This document shows positions 39,589-48,790 of a stretch of 64,000 nt of DNA, in pieces. Positions within the stretch are counted from its first letter, which is position 1, and the number at the start of each line of letters is the position of its first letter. Location: the NCBI RefSeq assembly GCF_017356245.1, contig NZ_JAFMZZ010000001.1:1807623-1871622 (forward strand), in the 5' to 3' direction. A program made the translations under genes and the position numbers. The notes below the pieces were generated by a model. That model did not search any database. It was not told the DNA's origin and worked only from the letters and a program-made list of their open reading frames with translations. This DNA is from Bordetella petrii (lineage in GTDB: Bacteria > Pseudomonadota > Gammaproteobacteria > Burkholderiales > Burkholderiaceae_B).

Positions 39589-39606
39589 TACTTTAAACCT
39601 AAACTA
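39589..39606. promoter_or_regulatory. Putative MarR operator, esterase-marR / ABC importer side
   Basis: TACTTTAAACCTAAACTA, a near-palindrome (TASTT-N8-AACTA) that differs from the box at 44701-44718 in two of 18 positions. It is 52 bp from the esterase start, the same distance as the other box from its gene (55 bp). For the importer, TTGTAT at 39576-39581 and TAAACT at 39600-39605 could form an 18-bp-spaced promoter overlapped by the box. GTATT-N4-AATAC just to the left may be another site. Confidence 0.6.
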
Positions 39607-39728
39607 TGCCGCACGCCAGCCCTCGCCGCATCGTCCGGGCGATGCCGGGCGGGCCGATGGCAGAAGCATCCGAACTCGCAATATTCCATAAAAACATCCG
39701 CCGCGCGGCATGCGCAAGGAGCACCAAG

Positions 39729-40892
39729 ATGCGTTTCCTGACTTCCCTGGTAGTGGCCGCCGCGCTGGCGCCCGCCCTGTCATCGGCCGACCCGATCAAG
39801 GTCGGCATCGCCAATGATATATCGGGGCCGTTCGCGGCGCTGGGCGCCGAAGCGCGCGACGGCTTCAACCTGGCCATCAAGCAGCTCGGCGGCAAGCTGG
39901 GCGGCCAGCAGGCCGAATTCATGCAGGCCGACATGGGCGGCAACCCCGACCAGGCGCGGCAGCTGGTCACGCGCTACATCCAGCGCGACAAGATCGATTT
40001 CTTCACCGGCCCCATCGGCTCGAACGTGGCGCTGGCCGTGGGCCCGGCGCTGTTCGCCGCCAAGGTGCCGTACCTGTCGAACAACCCCGGCCCCAGCCAG
40101 TACGCCGGCGCGCGCTGCAACCAGTACTGGTTCGGCACCTCGTACCAGAACGACGCCTTCCATGAAGCCGCCGGCAAGGTCGCGGCCGACCGCGGCTTCA
40201 AGAAGGTGCTGATCATGGCGCCCGACTACCCGGCCGGCAAAGATGCCCTGACGGGCTTCAAGCGCGGCTACAAGGCCGACGTGGCCGAAGAGGTCTACAC
40301 CAAGCTGGGGCAGATCGACTACGCCGCCGAGCTGGCGCAGATCCGCGCCGCCAAGCCCGATGCCGTGTTCATCTTCCTGCCGGGCGGCATGGGCATCAAC
40401 TTCGTGAAGCAGTTCGTGTCCACCGGCCTGGCGCAAAGCGTCAAGCTCATCGGCCCGGGCTTCTCGGCCGACGAAGACGTGATCCAGGCGGTGGGCGAGC
40501 CCATGCTGGGCATGTACAACACGGCGCAGTGGGCGCACGATCTCGACGTGCCGCAGAACAAGCAGTTCGTCGAGGCCTTCCGCAAGGAATACAACGGGCG
40601 CTATCCGTCGGTGTACGCCGCCCAGGCCTATGACGTGATCATGGCCATGGATGCCGCGGTCAAGCAAGCCGGCGGCAAGGTCTCCGACCGCGAGGCCATC
40701 GTGCAGGCGCTGGCCAAGGCCGATTTCCCGTCGGTGCGCGGCAAGTTCACCTATGGCAAGAACCACTATCCCATCCAGGCCTACTACCTGCGCGTCATCG
40801 AGAAAGACAGCGAAGGCCGCATCACCAACAAGCTGGTGGGCAAGGTGTTCGACAGCTATCAAGACGTGTATGTGGGGCAGTGCAAGCTGTAG
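39729..40892 (+). CDS. ABC transporter substrate-binding protein, LivJ/K type
   Basis: Periplasmic receptor of 387 residues. ATG 39729 follows AAGGAG by 7 bp and opens a signal peptide (residues 1-20, cleaved near SSA-DP). The mature protein is a type I periplasmic binding fold (VGIANDISGPFAALGAEARDG, GPIGSNVALAVGP, GNKP-like YPAGKDALTGF). Such receptors in aromatic degradation clusters bind benzoate-like acids instead of leucine. It heads the importer genes, but a strong terminator separates it from the permease. Confidence 0.93.
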   Translation: MRFLTSLVVAAALAPALSSADPIKVGIANDISGPFAALGAEARDGFNLAIKQLGGKLGGQQAEFMQADMGGNPDQARQLVTRYIQRDKIDFFTGPIGSNVALAVGPALFAAKVPYLSNNPGPSQYAGARCNQYWFGTSYQNDAFHEAAGKVAADRGFKKVLIMAPDYPAGKDALTGFKRGYKADVAEEVYTKLGQIDYAAELAQIRAAKPDAVFIFLPGGMGINFVKQFVSTGLAQSVKLIGPGFSADEDVIQAVGEPMLGMYNTAQWAHDLDVPQNKQFVEAFRKEYNGRYPSVYAAQAYDVIMAMDAAVKQAGGKVSDREAIVQALAKADFPSVRGKFTYGKNHYPIQAYYLRVIEKDSEGRITNKLVGKVFDSYQDVYVGQCKL

Positions 40893-40905
40893 CCCCGCCA
40901 TCCGC

Positions 40906-40936
40906 CCGCGGGCCGGCGCGCCCGCGGCGCTTTTTT
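40906..40936 (+). terminator. Rho-independent terminator after the substrate-binding protein
   Basis: Stem CCGCGGGC-N6-GCCCGCGG (8 bp, all G-C) at 40906-40927, then CGC and six T. It starts 14 bp past the receptor stop and lies 38 bp before the permease gene of the same importer. Partial read-through would give much more receptor than membrane complex. Confidence 0.8.
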
Positions 40937-40973
40937 CTTCGCGTGTATTTCTTTGCGTGTTAATGGGCCTTAG

Positions 40974-41888
40974 ATGACGCTGGTCGTCGAGCAACTGCTG
41001 AACGGTCTGCAATTCGGACTGATGCTGTTCCTGATCGCCGCCGGGCTGACCCTGGTTTTCGGCATCATGGACATCATGAACCTGGCGCACGGTTCGCTGT
41101 ACATGGCGGGCGCGTATGTGGCGGCCGAAACCATGCAGCGCACCGGTTCGTTTGCCGCCGCGGTGCTGGTGGCGGCGCTGGCCACGGGGCTGGTGGGCGT
41201 AGCGCTGGAACTGGTGCTGGTGCGCCGGCTGGCGGTGCGCGACCATCTGGCGCAGGTGCTGGGCACGTACGCGATCATTCTGATCGCCAATGACCTGGTC
41301 AAGATGATCTGGGGGCCGGCGCCGGTCATGCTGAACCTGCCGGCCGCGCTGTCCGGCCCGGTGCGCCTGCTGCCCGACCTGATGTACCCGGCCTACCGGC
41401 TGGTGATCATCGCTTGCGGCCTGGCGGCGGCGGTGGGCCTGTACTGGTTCGTGACGCGCACCCGTGCGGGCGTGCTGGTGCGCGCCGGCGCGTCCAACCG
41501 CCAGATGGCCACCCTGATGGGCGTGCGCGTGCCGCTGCTGTTCCTGGGCGTGTTCGTGCTGGGCGCCATGCTGGCGGCGGTGGCCGGCGCGCTGCTGGGC
41601 CCCATCACCGCCGTGCAGGTGGGCATGGGCGAAGAAATCCTGATCCTGGTGCTGGTGTGCATCGTCATCGGCGGCATCGGATCGATACGCGGCGCCTTCG
41701 TGGGGGCGCTGCTGGTGGGCATGGTCGACACCGCCGGCCGGGCTTTCCTGCCCATGCTGCTGCGCGAGGTGCTGCCGCCGGCCATGGCGTCCAGCCTGGC
41801 CGCCACCCTGGCCGCCATTTCCATTTACCTGCTCATGGCCGGCGTGCTGCTGTTCCGCCCGGCGGGGCTGTTTCCGGCGCGTGGTTGA
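40974..41888 (+). CDS. ABC permease, LivH type
   Basis: A 304-residue inner-membrane protein with about eight hydrophobic segments. LTLVFGIMDIMNLAHGSLYMAGAY is the signature first segment of LivH, and GMGEEILILVLVCIVIGGIGSI is the conserved loop that contacts the ATPases. It pairs with the LivM-type permease 3 bp downstream to form the channel. Unusually for this operon it follows a terminator. Confidence 0.93.
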   Translation: MTLVVEQLLNGLQFGLMLFLIAAGLTLVFGIMDIMNLAHGSLYMAGAYVAAETMQRTGSFAAAVLVAALATGLVGVALELVLVRRLAVRDHLAQVLGTYAIILIANDLVKMIWGPAPVMLNLPAALSGPVRLLPDLMYPAYRLVIIACGLAAAVGLYWFVTRTRAGVLVRAGASNRQMATLMGVRVPLLFLGVFVLGAMLAAVAGALLGPITAVQVGMGEEILILVLVCIVIGGIGSIRGAFVGALLVGMVDTAGRAFLPMLLREVLPPAMASSLAATLAAISIYLLMAGVLLFRPAGLFPARG

Positions 41889-41891
41889 ACA

Positions 41892-42845
41892 ATGCGCAGA
41901 TCCACTTTCTGGACCCTGGGCCTGCTGCTGTTGCTGGCGCTGCTTCCGGCCATCACGGCGGCGCTGGGCCTGGACTTCTATGTGTCGGTGGCGCGCCGCA
42001 TGCTGATCTACGCGCTGGCCGCCACCAGCCTGAACCTGATCCTGGGCTACGGCGGCATGGTGGCGCTGGGGCACGCCGCGTTTTTCGGGGCCGGCGCCTA
42101 TGTGGTCGGCATCCTGGACGCGGCCGGCATCCACGCGGCGCTGCTGGCCTGGCCGGCGGCGGCGGCGGTGGCCGGGGGGCTGGCGCTGCTGATCGGCGCC
42201 GTGTCGCTGCGCACGCGCGGCGTGTACTTCATCATGATCACCCTGGCGTTCGCGCAGATGGTGTACTACCTGTTCATCTCGCTGCGCCAGTACGGCGGCG
42301 AAGACGGCCTGAACCTGTCCGGGTACTCGCTGCTGCCGGGCATCGACCTGGCCGACAGCACCAGCTTTTATTACCTGGTGCTGGCACTGTTCGCCGCGCT
42401 GATGTGGGTGTTCGGCCGCCTGGTCGACTCGCGCTTCGGCACGGCCCTGCAGGGCATCCGCGAAAACGAGTCGCGCATGGAGGCCCTGGGCTATCCGGTC
42501 TACCGGTTGAAGCTGGCCGCCTTCGTGCTCAGTGGCGCGGCCGCCGGGCTGGCGGGGGCGCTGCTGGCCAACCACAACCTGTTCATCTCGCCCAGCCTGA
42601 TGCACTGGACACAGTCGGCCAACCTGCTGGTAATGGTGCTGGTGGGCGGCATCGGCCTGCGCTATGGCGGGGTGGCCGGCGCAATACTGATGCTGGCGCT
42701 CGAAGAGGCGTTGCGCATGTGGACGGAATACTGGCACCTGCCGCTGGGCATCCTGCTGCTGTGCGTGGTGTTCGGCGCGCCGCGCGGCGTGGCCGGGCTG
42801 GTGGGGCCATGGTTTGCCGGCGCTGCGCGCGGGGGGCGGCCATGA
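41892..42845 (+). CDS. ABC permease, LivM type
   Basis: A 317-residue second channel subunit with about ten hydrophobic segments, including LNLILGYGGMVALGHAAFFGAGAY near the N-terminus (LivM signature) and ALQGIRENESRMEALGYPVYR, the coupling loop. Its stop overlaps the ATPase start (ATGA). Confidence 0.93.
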   Translation: MRRSTFWTLGLLLLLALLPAITAALGLDFYVSVARRMLIYALAATSLNLILGYGGMVALGHAAFFGAGAYVVGILDAAGIHAALLAWPAAAAVAGGLALLIGAVSLRTRGVYFIMITLAFAQMVYYLFISLRQYGGEDGLNLSGYSLLPGIDLADSTSFYYLVLALFAALMWVFGRLVDSRFGTALQGIRENESRMEALGYPVYRLKLAAFVLSGAAAGLAGALLANHNLFISPSLMHWTQSANLLVMVLVGGIGLRYGGVAGAILMLALEEALRMWTEYWHLPLGILLLCVVFGAPRGVAGLVGPWFAGAARGGRP

Positions 42846-43639
42846 CCGCGGCTTCCCCCGCCGCCGGCACGCCCGCCCTGCGGGCCGAAGGACTGGTGCG
42901 CCGCTTCGGCGCGCTGGTGGCCACCGACCACGTATCCCTGACACTTGCGCCGGGCGAGATCCACGCCCTGATCGGCCCCAACGGCGCAGGCAAGTCGACC
43001 CTCATCCACCTGCTGTCCGGCACGCTGGCCGCCGACGAGGGCAGGCTGGCGCTGGGCGGCGACGACATCACCCGGCTGAACGCGCACCAGCGCGTGGCGG
43101 CCGGGTTGTCGCGCTCGTACCAGGTCACCAATATCTTCAAGTCGTTCAGCGTGCGCGACAACCTGCTGCTGGCCGCGCAGGCGCACGCCGGCAGCAGCTT
43201 CCGCTACTGGAAGCCGCGCGCGGCCGACGCGGTGCTGCACGACACGGCGCACGCGCTGGCACAACAATGCGCCATCGATGCCAGCCTGCTCGACCGCCCG
43301 GCCGGCACCTTGCCGCACGGCGAGCAGCGCAAGCTGGAATTCGCCCTGGCCCTGGCGGCGCGGCCCGGCGTGCTGCTGCTGGACGAACCCATGGCAGGCA
43401 TGGGGCCCGACGAAACCCTGCGCCTGACCGAGCTGATCGAGTCGCTGCGCGGGCAGGCCGCCATGCTGCTGGTCGAGCACGACATGCAGGCCGTGTTCCG
43501 TCTGGCCGACCGCATTTCGGTGCTGGTGTACGGGCGCATCATCGCCACCGGCACGCCGGCCGAAATCCGCGCCAACCCGGCCGTGCGCCAGGCCTATCTG
43601 GGCGAAGACGAGGCCGCCACGGAGCCCACGACATGTTGA
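42842..43639 (+). CDS. ABC ATPase, LivG type
   Basis: A 265-residue nucleotide-binding subunit: Walker A GPNGAGKST, Q-loop region RSYQVTNIF, signature LPHGEQRKLEFALAL, Walker B VLLLDEPMAGMGPDE and switch His in LLVEHDM. The signature helix starts LPHGEQ where LSGGEQ is usual, as in many LivG proteins. Its last 7 bp overlap the next ATPase gene. Confidence 0.94.
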   Translation: MTAASPAAGTPALRAEGLVRRFGALVATDHVSLTLAPGEIHALIGPNGAGKSTLIHLLSGTLAADEGRLALGGDDITRLNAHQRVAAGLSRSYQVTNIFKSFSVRDNLLLAAQAHAGSSFRYWKPRAADAVLHDTAHALAQQCAIDASLLDRPAGTLPHGEQRKLEFALALAARPGVLLLDEPMAGMGPDETLRLTELIESLRGQAAMLLVEHDMQAVFRLADRISVLVYGRIIATGTPAEIRANPAVRQAYLGEDEAATEPTTC

Positions 43640-44337
43640 GCATGCAGGCGGTGCAAAGCGGGTACGGCGCCAGCCAGGTGCTGTTCGGCGTCGACCTGGA
43701 CATCGGCGCCGGCCAGGTGGTGACACTGCTGGGCCGCAACGGCATGGGCAAGAGCACACTGCTGCGCACGCTGTTCGGCCAGCTGCCGCTGCGCGGCGGC
43801 GCCATCCGCTTTGCCGGGCAGGACATCGGCGGCTGGACGCCCGACCGCATTGCGCGCGCCGGGCTGGCCATTGTGCCCGAGGGGCGGCAGTGCTTTCCCA
43901 ACCTGACCGTGCGCGAGCACCTGACCGCCTTCACGGCCGTCCGCAACCCCGACATCGCCCGGCCCTGGACGGTAGAGCGGGTGCTGGAACTGTTTCCGCG
44001 CCTGGGCGAGCGCGCCCGCAATATGGGCAACCAGCTGTCGGGCGGCGAGCAGCAGATGCTGGCAATCGGCCGCGCCCTGGTCACCAACCCGCGCCTGCTG
44101 GTGCTGGACGAAGCCACCGAGGGCCTGGCGCCGCTGGTGCGCGAAGAAATCTGGTCATGCCTGGCCACCCTGCGCGCCGCGGGGCAGACCATCCTGGTCA
44201 TCGACAAATACGTCGAGCGCCTGCTGGCCCTGGCCGACCGCCACGTCATCCTCGAGCGCGGCCGAACCGTCTGGAGCGGCGATTCCGCCGCGCTGGACGC
44301 CGACCGCGGCCTGTGGGAGCGTTACCTGGGGGTATAA
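43633..44337 (+). CDS. ABC ATPase, LivF type
   Basis: A 234-residue partner ATPase: Walker A GRNGMGKST, signature LSGGEQQMLAIGRAL, Walker B LLVLDEATEGLAP. The switch-loop position after Walker B reads LVIDKYVERL where LivF proteins usually have LVEQ, so the catalytic His is not in its normal place, a known feature of this subfamily. It is the last importer gene; family A repeat A7 begins 24 bp after its stop. Confidence 0.93.
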   Translation: MLSMQAVQSGYGASQVLFGVDLDIGAGQVVTLLGRNGMGKSTLLRTLFGQLPLRGGAIRFAGQDIGGWTPDRIARAGLAIVPEGRQCFPNLTVREHLTAFTAVRNPDIARPWTVERVLELFPRLGERARNMGNQLSGGEQQMLAIGRALVTNPRLLVLDEATEGLAPLVREEIWSCLATLRAAGQTILVIDKYVERLLALADRHVILERGRTVWSGDSAALDADRGLWERYLGV

Positions 44338-44360
44338 CTCGCGCGCCGGCAACCTTGGCA

Positions 44361-44445
44361 GGTGTCTGACTCCCGCAGGGTGTCAGACACCGAAGTCTGC
44401 AACGACTGTCTCAACAGCACGGGGTCTGGCTGCGGAGCCAGACCC
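44361..44445. repeat. Family A double-hairpin repeat, copy A7
   Basis: Hairpin 1 at 44361-44391 (GGTGTCTGAC / GTCAGACACC), 29-nt spacer with GACTGTCTCAACAGCAC, and a shorter hairpin 2 at 44421-44445 (GGGTCTGGC / GCCAGACCC). It begins 24 bp past the livF-type stop. Confidence 0.92.
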
Positions 44446-44460
44446 GTGACAGGGCATGGG

Positions 44461-44627
44461 CGGCGGTTCGATTCACTGACCGAGTCCCGCGTCGTCCGGG
44501 CGGGTGGGGGCGGCGCGTTGGGCGGCGGGGAAGTCTGCGCAGCAGACCGAGGGCGCCTGCATGCGCCCGAGCCCGACGCACGTGCGCCGCCCCCACCCGC
44601 CCGGACGACGCGGGACGGGCCAGGAAC
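44461..44627 (-). repeat. Family B long-stem repeat, copy B2
   Basis: Arms 44486-44514 and 44586-44614 pair perfectly over 29 bp around a 71-nt core that shares GTGCGTCGGGCTCGGGCGC and the CTGCTGCGCAG inner hairpin with B1. Compared with B1, five stem pairs differ and all five remain Watson-Crick because both arms changed. Flanks CGGTTCGATTCACTGACCGA and CGTCCCGCG are also shared. Confidence 0.9.
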
Positions 44628-44675
44628 ACAACCCACCCCACCCAGCGCAACCCCCCCAGTACAAACCCGCATTCC

Positions 44676-44718
44676 TTGCGCACCCCCCGCTTGCGGTATA
44701 TAGTTGAAACCTAAACTA
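44676..44718 (+). promoter_or_regulatory. Promoter and MarR-type operator of the 2-aminobenzoyl-CoA-like operon
   Basis: TTGCGC (44676-44681), a 17-bp spacer and TATAGT (44699-44704) make a plausible sigma-70 promoter. The box TAGTTGAAACCTAAACTA at 44701-44718 overlaps the -10 and ends 54 bp before the first gene, which suits repression. Its twin is at 39589-39606. Confidence 0.65.
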
Positions 44719-44772
44719 ATTGGACGGCCGGCACGTTTCGCCACCGCCACGGTTCACGGAGCCTGTAGCGCA

Positions 44773-47124
44773 ATGAAAATCGTCTGCCTGGGCGGCGGCC
44801 CCGCCGGCCTGTACTTCGGCCTGCTGATGAAGCTGCAGGACCCCGCCAACGAAGTCACCGTCATCGAACGCAACCGGCCGTACGACACCTTCGGCTGGGG
44901 CGTGGTGTTCTCGGACGCCACCATGGACAACCTGCGCCAGGCCGATCCGGTCTCGGCCCGCACCATCGGCGACGCCTTCAACCACTGGGACGACATCGAC
45001 ATCCACTTCAAGGGGCGCAGCGTGCGCACCCATGGGCACGGCTTCATCGGCATCGGCCGCAAGAAGCTGCTGAACATCCTGCAGGCGCGCTGCGAAGACG
45101 TGGGCGTGAAGCTGGTGTTCGAAACCTTCGTGCAAGACGACCAGGCCGTGGCGCGGCAATACGACGCCGACCTGGTCATCGCTTCCGACGGCATCAACAG
45201 CCAGGCGCGCACGCGCTATGCCGGCACCTTCCAGCCCGACATCGACACGCGGCGCTGCCGGTTCGTATGGCTGGGCACCACCAAGGTCTTCGACGCCTTC
45301 ACCTTTGCCTTCGTGCAGACCGAGCATGGCTGGTTCCAGGCCCATGCCTACCGCTTCCAGGACGGCCTGTCGACCTTCATCGTGGAAACGCCCGAAGAAA
45401 CCTGGCAGGCGGCCGGCATCGGCGACATGAGCCAGGAAGAGGGCATCGCCTATTGCGAAAAACTGTTCGCGCCCTGGCTCGACGGCCACAAGCTGATCAG
45501 CAACGCCTCGCACCTGCGCGGCGCCGCCATCTGGATCCGCTTTCCGCGCGTCATCTGCGACACCTGGGTGCACTGGAACACGCTGGATACGCCGCGCGGC
45601 CCGCGCCGCGTGCCGGTGGTGCTGATGGGCGACGCGGCGCACACCGCGCATTTCTCGGTGGGCTCGGGCACCAAGCTGGCCCTGGAAGACGCCATCGAGC
45701 TGGCCCGCTGCCTGGGCGGCGCCGAAGGCGGCCTGCAACAAGGCTTGCAGCATTACCAGGATGTGCGCAGCGTCGAAGTGCTGAAAATCCAGAACGCCGC
45801 GCGCAATTCCACCGAATGGTTCGAGAACGTGCAGCGCTATGCCGGGCTGGACCCGGAACAATTCGCCTATTCGCTCTTGACCCGCTCGCAGCGCATTTCG
45901 CACGAAAACCTGCGCATGCGCGATGCCGGCTGGCTGGAAGGCTACGAACGCTGGCTGGCCGGGCGCGCCGGCGCGAGCGGCGATGCCGGCGCGCGGCCGC
46001 CCCTGCCCATGCTGACGCCCTACCGCGCGCGCGGCGTCGAGCTCAAGAACCGCATTGTCGTGTCGCCGATGGCCATGTATTCATGCGTGGACGGGGTACC
46101 GGGCGAGTTCCACCTGGTGCACCTGGGCGCGCGGGCCCTGGGCGGCGCCGGCCTGGTCATGGTCGAAATGACCTGCACCTCGCCCGACGCCCGCATCACC
46201 CCGGGCTGCCCGGGCCTGTGGAACGACGCGCAGGCCGGCGCCTTCGCGCGCATTGTCGATTTCGTGCACGCCAACAGCGACGCGCGCATCGGCATGCAGC
46301 TGGGGCATGCCGGCCGCAAGGGCTCTACCCAGCTGGGCTGGCAGCAAATGGACTACCCGCTGGCCGAAGGCAATTGGCCGCTGCTGTCGGCCTCGGCCCT
46401 GCCGTACCTGCCGGGCGTATCGCAGACGCCGCGCGCCATGGACCGCGCCGACATGGACCGCGTGCGCGACGATTTCGCGGCCGCCGCGCGCCGCGCCGCC
46501 CAGGCCGGCTTCGACTGGCTGGAACTGCACTGCGCCCACGGCTATCTGCTGTCCAGCTTCATCTCGCCGCTGACCAACCAGCGCGACGACGAGTACGGCG
46601 GCAGCCTGGACAACCGCCTGCGCTATCCGCTGGAAGTCTTTCGCGCGGTGCGCGACGCCTGGCCGCAAGACCGGCCCATGTCGGTGCGCATCTCGGCGCA
46701 CGACTGGGTCGAGGGCGGCATCACGGCCGACGATGCCGTCGAGATCGCGCGCCGCTTCAAGGCCGCCGGCGCCGACATGATCGATTGCTCGTCGGGCCAG
46801 GTCAGCCCCGACCAGCACCCGGTGTATGGCCGCATGTACCAGACGCCGTTCGCCGACCGGGTGCGCAACGAAGCCGGCATCGCCACCATCGCGGTGGGCG
46901 CCATTTTCGAGGCCGACCATGCCAACGGCATCATCGCCTCGGGCCGCGCCGACCTGTGCGCCCTGGCGCGCCCGCACCTGGCCGATGCTTCCTGGACACT
47001 GCGCGAGGCGGCCCGCGTGGGCTACTGCGACACCGCGTGGCCGCGCCAGTACGCCGCCGGCAAGCGGCAGCTGGAAACCAACTTCGAACGCGCCGCGATG
47101 CTGGCGCAACAGGACGCCAAATGA
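44773..47124 (+). CDS. 2-aminobenzoyl-CoA monooxygenase/reductase-like fusion flavoprotein
   Basis: ATG 44773 gives 783 residues; an in-frame TTG at 44704 lies inside the operator box and is rejected. Residues 1-400 are a class A FAD monooxygenase ([15 protein letters not shown] dinucleotide fold, [29 protein letters not shown]). Residues about 410-783 are an old-yellow-enzyme FMN barrel ([46 protein letters not shown]). This architecture is that of 2-aminobenzoyl-CoA monooxygenase/reductase, which hydroxylates and then reduces the ring to a non-aromatic oxo-cyclohexene-CoA; salicylyl-CoA 5-hydroxylase fusions look similar. The CoA ligase downstream favours an aromatic acyl-CoA substrate. Confidence 0.88.
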   Translation: MKIVCLGGGPAGLYFGLLMKLQDPANEVTVIERNRPYDTFGWGVVFSDATMDNLRQADPVSARTIGDAFNHWDDIDIHFKGRSVRTHGHGFIGIGRKKLLNILQARCEDVGVKLVFETFVQDDQAVARQYDADLVIASDGINSQARTRYAGTFQPDIDTRRCRFVWLGTTKVFDAFTFAFVQTEHGWFQAHAYRFQDGLSTFIVETPEETWQAAGIGDMSQEEGIAYCEKLFAPWLDGHKLISNASHLRGAAIWIRFPRVICDTWVHWNTLDTPRGPRRVPVVLMGDAAHTAHFSVGSGTKLALEDAIELARCLGGAEGGLQQGLQHYQDVRSVEVLKIQNAARNSTEWFENVQRYAGLDPEQFAYSLLTRSQRISHENLRMRDAGWLEGYERWLAGRAGASGDAGARPPLPMLTPYRARGVELKNRIVVSPMAMYSCVDGVPGEFHLVHLGARALGGAGLVMVEMTCTSPDARITPGCPGLWNDAQAGAFARIVDFVHANSDARIGMQLGHAGRKGSTQLGWQQMDYPLAEGNWPLLSASALPYLPGVSQTPRAMDRADMDRVRDDFAAAARRAAQAGFDWLELHCAHGYLLSSFISPLTNQRDDEYGGSLDNRLRYPLEVFRAVRDAWPQDRPMSVRISAHDWVEGGITADDAVEIARRFKAAGADMIDCSSGQVSPDQHPVYGRMYQTPFADRVRNEAGIATIAVGAIFEADHANGIIASGRADLCALARPHLADASWTLREAARVGYCDTAWPRQYAAGKRQLETNFERAAMLAQQDAK

Positions 47125-47912
47125 ACGCCGCCGCACGCCCGCTGGAAGGCCGCCACGCCCTGGTCACGGGCGGCGCCCGCGGCATCGGGCTGGCCTGCGC
47201 CCAGGCCCTGCTGCAGCGCGGCGCCGCGCTTACGCTGCTGGGCCGCGACCGCGCCGCGCTCGATGCGGCGGTGGCGTCGCTGGGCGGGCCGGGCGCCGTG
47301 CGCGCCGTGGCGGCCGACGTGTCCGACCAGGCCTCGGTGCAAGCCGCTTTCGACCAGGCCGCGCAGGCCGGCGGCGCGATCGACATCCTGGTCAACAATG
47401 CCGGCCAGGCGGCCAGCCAGCGCTTCGAGCGCACCGACGCGGCCCTGTGGCAGGCGATGCTGGCCGTCAACCTTACCGGCACCTACCATTGCATCCAGGC
47501 CGCGCTGCCGGGCATGCTGGCCGCCGGCTGGGGGCGCATTGTCAACGTGGCCAGCACCGCCGGCCTGATCGGCTATCCGTACGTCAGCGCCTATTGCGCG
47601 GCCAAGCACGGCGTCGTGGGCCTGACCCGGGCGCTGGCGCTGGAAGTGGCGCGCAAGGGCATCACCGTGAACGCGGTATGCCCCGGCTTTACCGAAACCG
47701 ACATCGTGCGCGGCGCGGTCGACAACATCATGCAGAAAACCGGCCGCACGGCCGAACAGGCCCGCGCCGAGCTGGCGGCCCGCAACCCGCAGGGCCGGCT
47801 GGTGCAGCCCGATGAAGTGGCAGAAGCCGTGGCCTGGCTGGCCCTGCCGGCCTCGGCGTCGATCAATGGCCAGGCCATCGCCGTGGACGGCGGTGAAGTC
47901 ATGCCCGGCTGA
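47121..47912 (+). CDS. Short-chain dehydrogenase/reductase of the aromatic-CoA operon
   Basis: A 263-residue Rossmann-fold oxidoreductase: cofactor motif [12 protein letters not shown], catalytic Ser in NVASTAG, and YCAAK active-site pair. It overlaps the flavoprotein gene by 4 bp. In a beta-oxidation-like ring pathway it would oxidise a 3-hydroxyacyl-CoA or reduce the ring ketone; NAD(P) preference cannot be told. Confidence 0.92.
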   Translation: MNAAARPLEGRHALVTGGARGIGLACAQALLQRGAALTLLGRDRAALDAAVASLGGPGAVRAVAADVSDQASVQAAFDQAAQAGGAIDILVNNAGQAASQRFERTDAALWQAMLAVNLTGTYHCIQAALPGMLAAGWGRIVNVASTAGLIGYPYVSAYCAAKHGVVGLTRALALEVARKGITVNAVCPGFTETDIVRGAVDNIMQKTGRTAEQARAELAARNPQGRLVQPDEVAEAVAWLALPASASINGQAIAVDGGEVMPG

Positions 47913-47931
47913 GCCCCACCCAGGAGACCCC

Positions 47932-48789
47932 ATGAACAGCGCGCTTCCCGAGCACACCATGAAGCACCACCGGCGCCCGTACGCCGATTACGCCGCCCGC
48001 ACGTTCCTGTGGCAGGTGTCGGCCGACGGCAAGGTGGCCACCATTACGCTGAACCGGCCCGAACGCAAGAATCCGCTGACTTTCGATTCGTACGCCGAGC
48101 TGCGCGACCTGTTCCGCGGGCTGGTCTACGCCACCGACATCAAGGTGGTGGTGATCACGGGCGCGGGCGGCAATTTCTGCTCGGGCGGCGACGTGCACGA
48201 AATCATCGGCCCGCTGACCCGCATGAGCATGCCCGAACTGCTGGATTTCACCCGCATGACCGGCGACCTGGTCAAGACCATGCGCGCCTGCCCGCAGCCC
48301 ATCGTGGCGGCGGTCGACGGCGTGTGCGCCGGCGCCGGCGCCATGATGGCGCTGGCGTCCGACCTGCGGCTGGGCACGCCGGCCGCGCGCACGGCCTTCC
48401 TGTTCACCCGGGTGGGGCTGGCCGGCGCCGACATGGGCGCCTGCACCCTGCTGCCGCGCGTGGTCGGCCAGGGCCGGGCATCGGAACTGCTGTACACCGG
48501 GCGCGCCATGAGCGCCGACGAAGGCGCGCAATGGGGGTTCTTCAACAGCCTGCACGACAGTGCCGCGCTGCTCGAAGCGGCCCAGGCCCTGGCCGCGCAG
48601 CTGGCCGCCGGCCCCACCTTCGCGCACGGGGTCACCAAGAAGCTGCTGCACCAGGAATGGAACATGGGCGTGGACGAGGCCATCGAAGCCGAGGCCGAAG
48701 CGCAGGCCATCTGCATGCAGACGCGCGACTTCCGCCGCGCCTACGAGGCCTTTGTGGCCAAGCGCAAGCCGGTATTCGAAGGAGATTGA
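47932..48789 (+). CDS. Crotonase-superfamily enzyme lacking the hydratase glutamates
   Basis: A 285-residue enoyl-CoA hydratase/isomerase-fold protein, preceded by CAGGAGA. The CoA-binding and oxyanion segments are present ([51 protein letters not shown]). At the two positions where hydratases carry catalytic Glu, it has Met (GAGAMM) and Arg (LFTRVGL); an Asp sits nearby in AGADMGAC. So plain hydration is unlikely, and isomerisation or hydrolytic ring opening are options. Confidence 0.88.
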   Translation: MNSALPEHTMKHHRRPYADYAARTFLWQVSADGKVATITLNRPERKNPLTFDSYAELRDLFRGLVYATDIKVVVITGAGGNFCSGGDVHEIIGPLTRMSMPELLDFTRMTGDLVKTMRACPQPIVAAVDGVCAGAGAMMALASDLRLGTPAARTAFLFTRVGLAGADMGACTLLPRVVGQGRASELLYTGRAMSADEGAQWGFFNSLHDSAALLEAAQALAAQLAAGPTFAHGVTKKLLHQEWNMGVDEAIEAEAEAQAICMQTRDFRRAYEAFVAKRKPVFEGD

Positions 48790-48790
48790 G

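Larger units (their letters stand above)
44338..44772. other. 435-bp interval with repeats A7, B2 and the catabolic promoter
   Basis: No gene is supported here. It holds a family A element, a full family B element in minus orientation, then a promoter with an operator-like box before the monooxygenase gene. Short open frames on both strands are due to GC-rich palindromes. Confidence 0.75.

Noticed and set aside
44322..44750. Possible small protein genes in the repeat island before the monooxygenase
   Set aside because: The frames follow the palindromes of families A and B, are open on both strands, and change with the stem-compensating substitutions. Nothing suggests coding.
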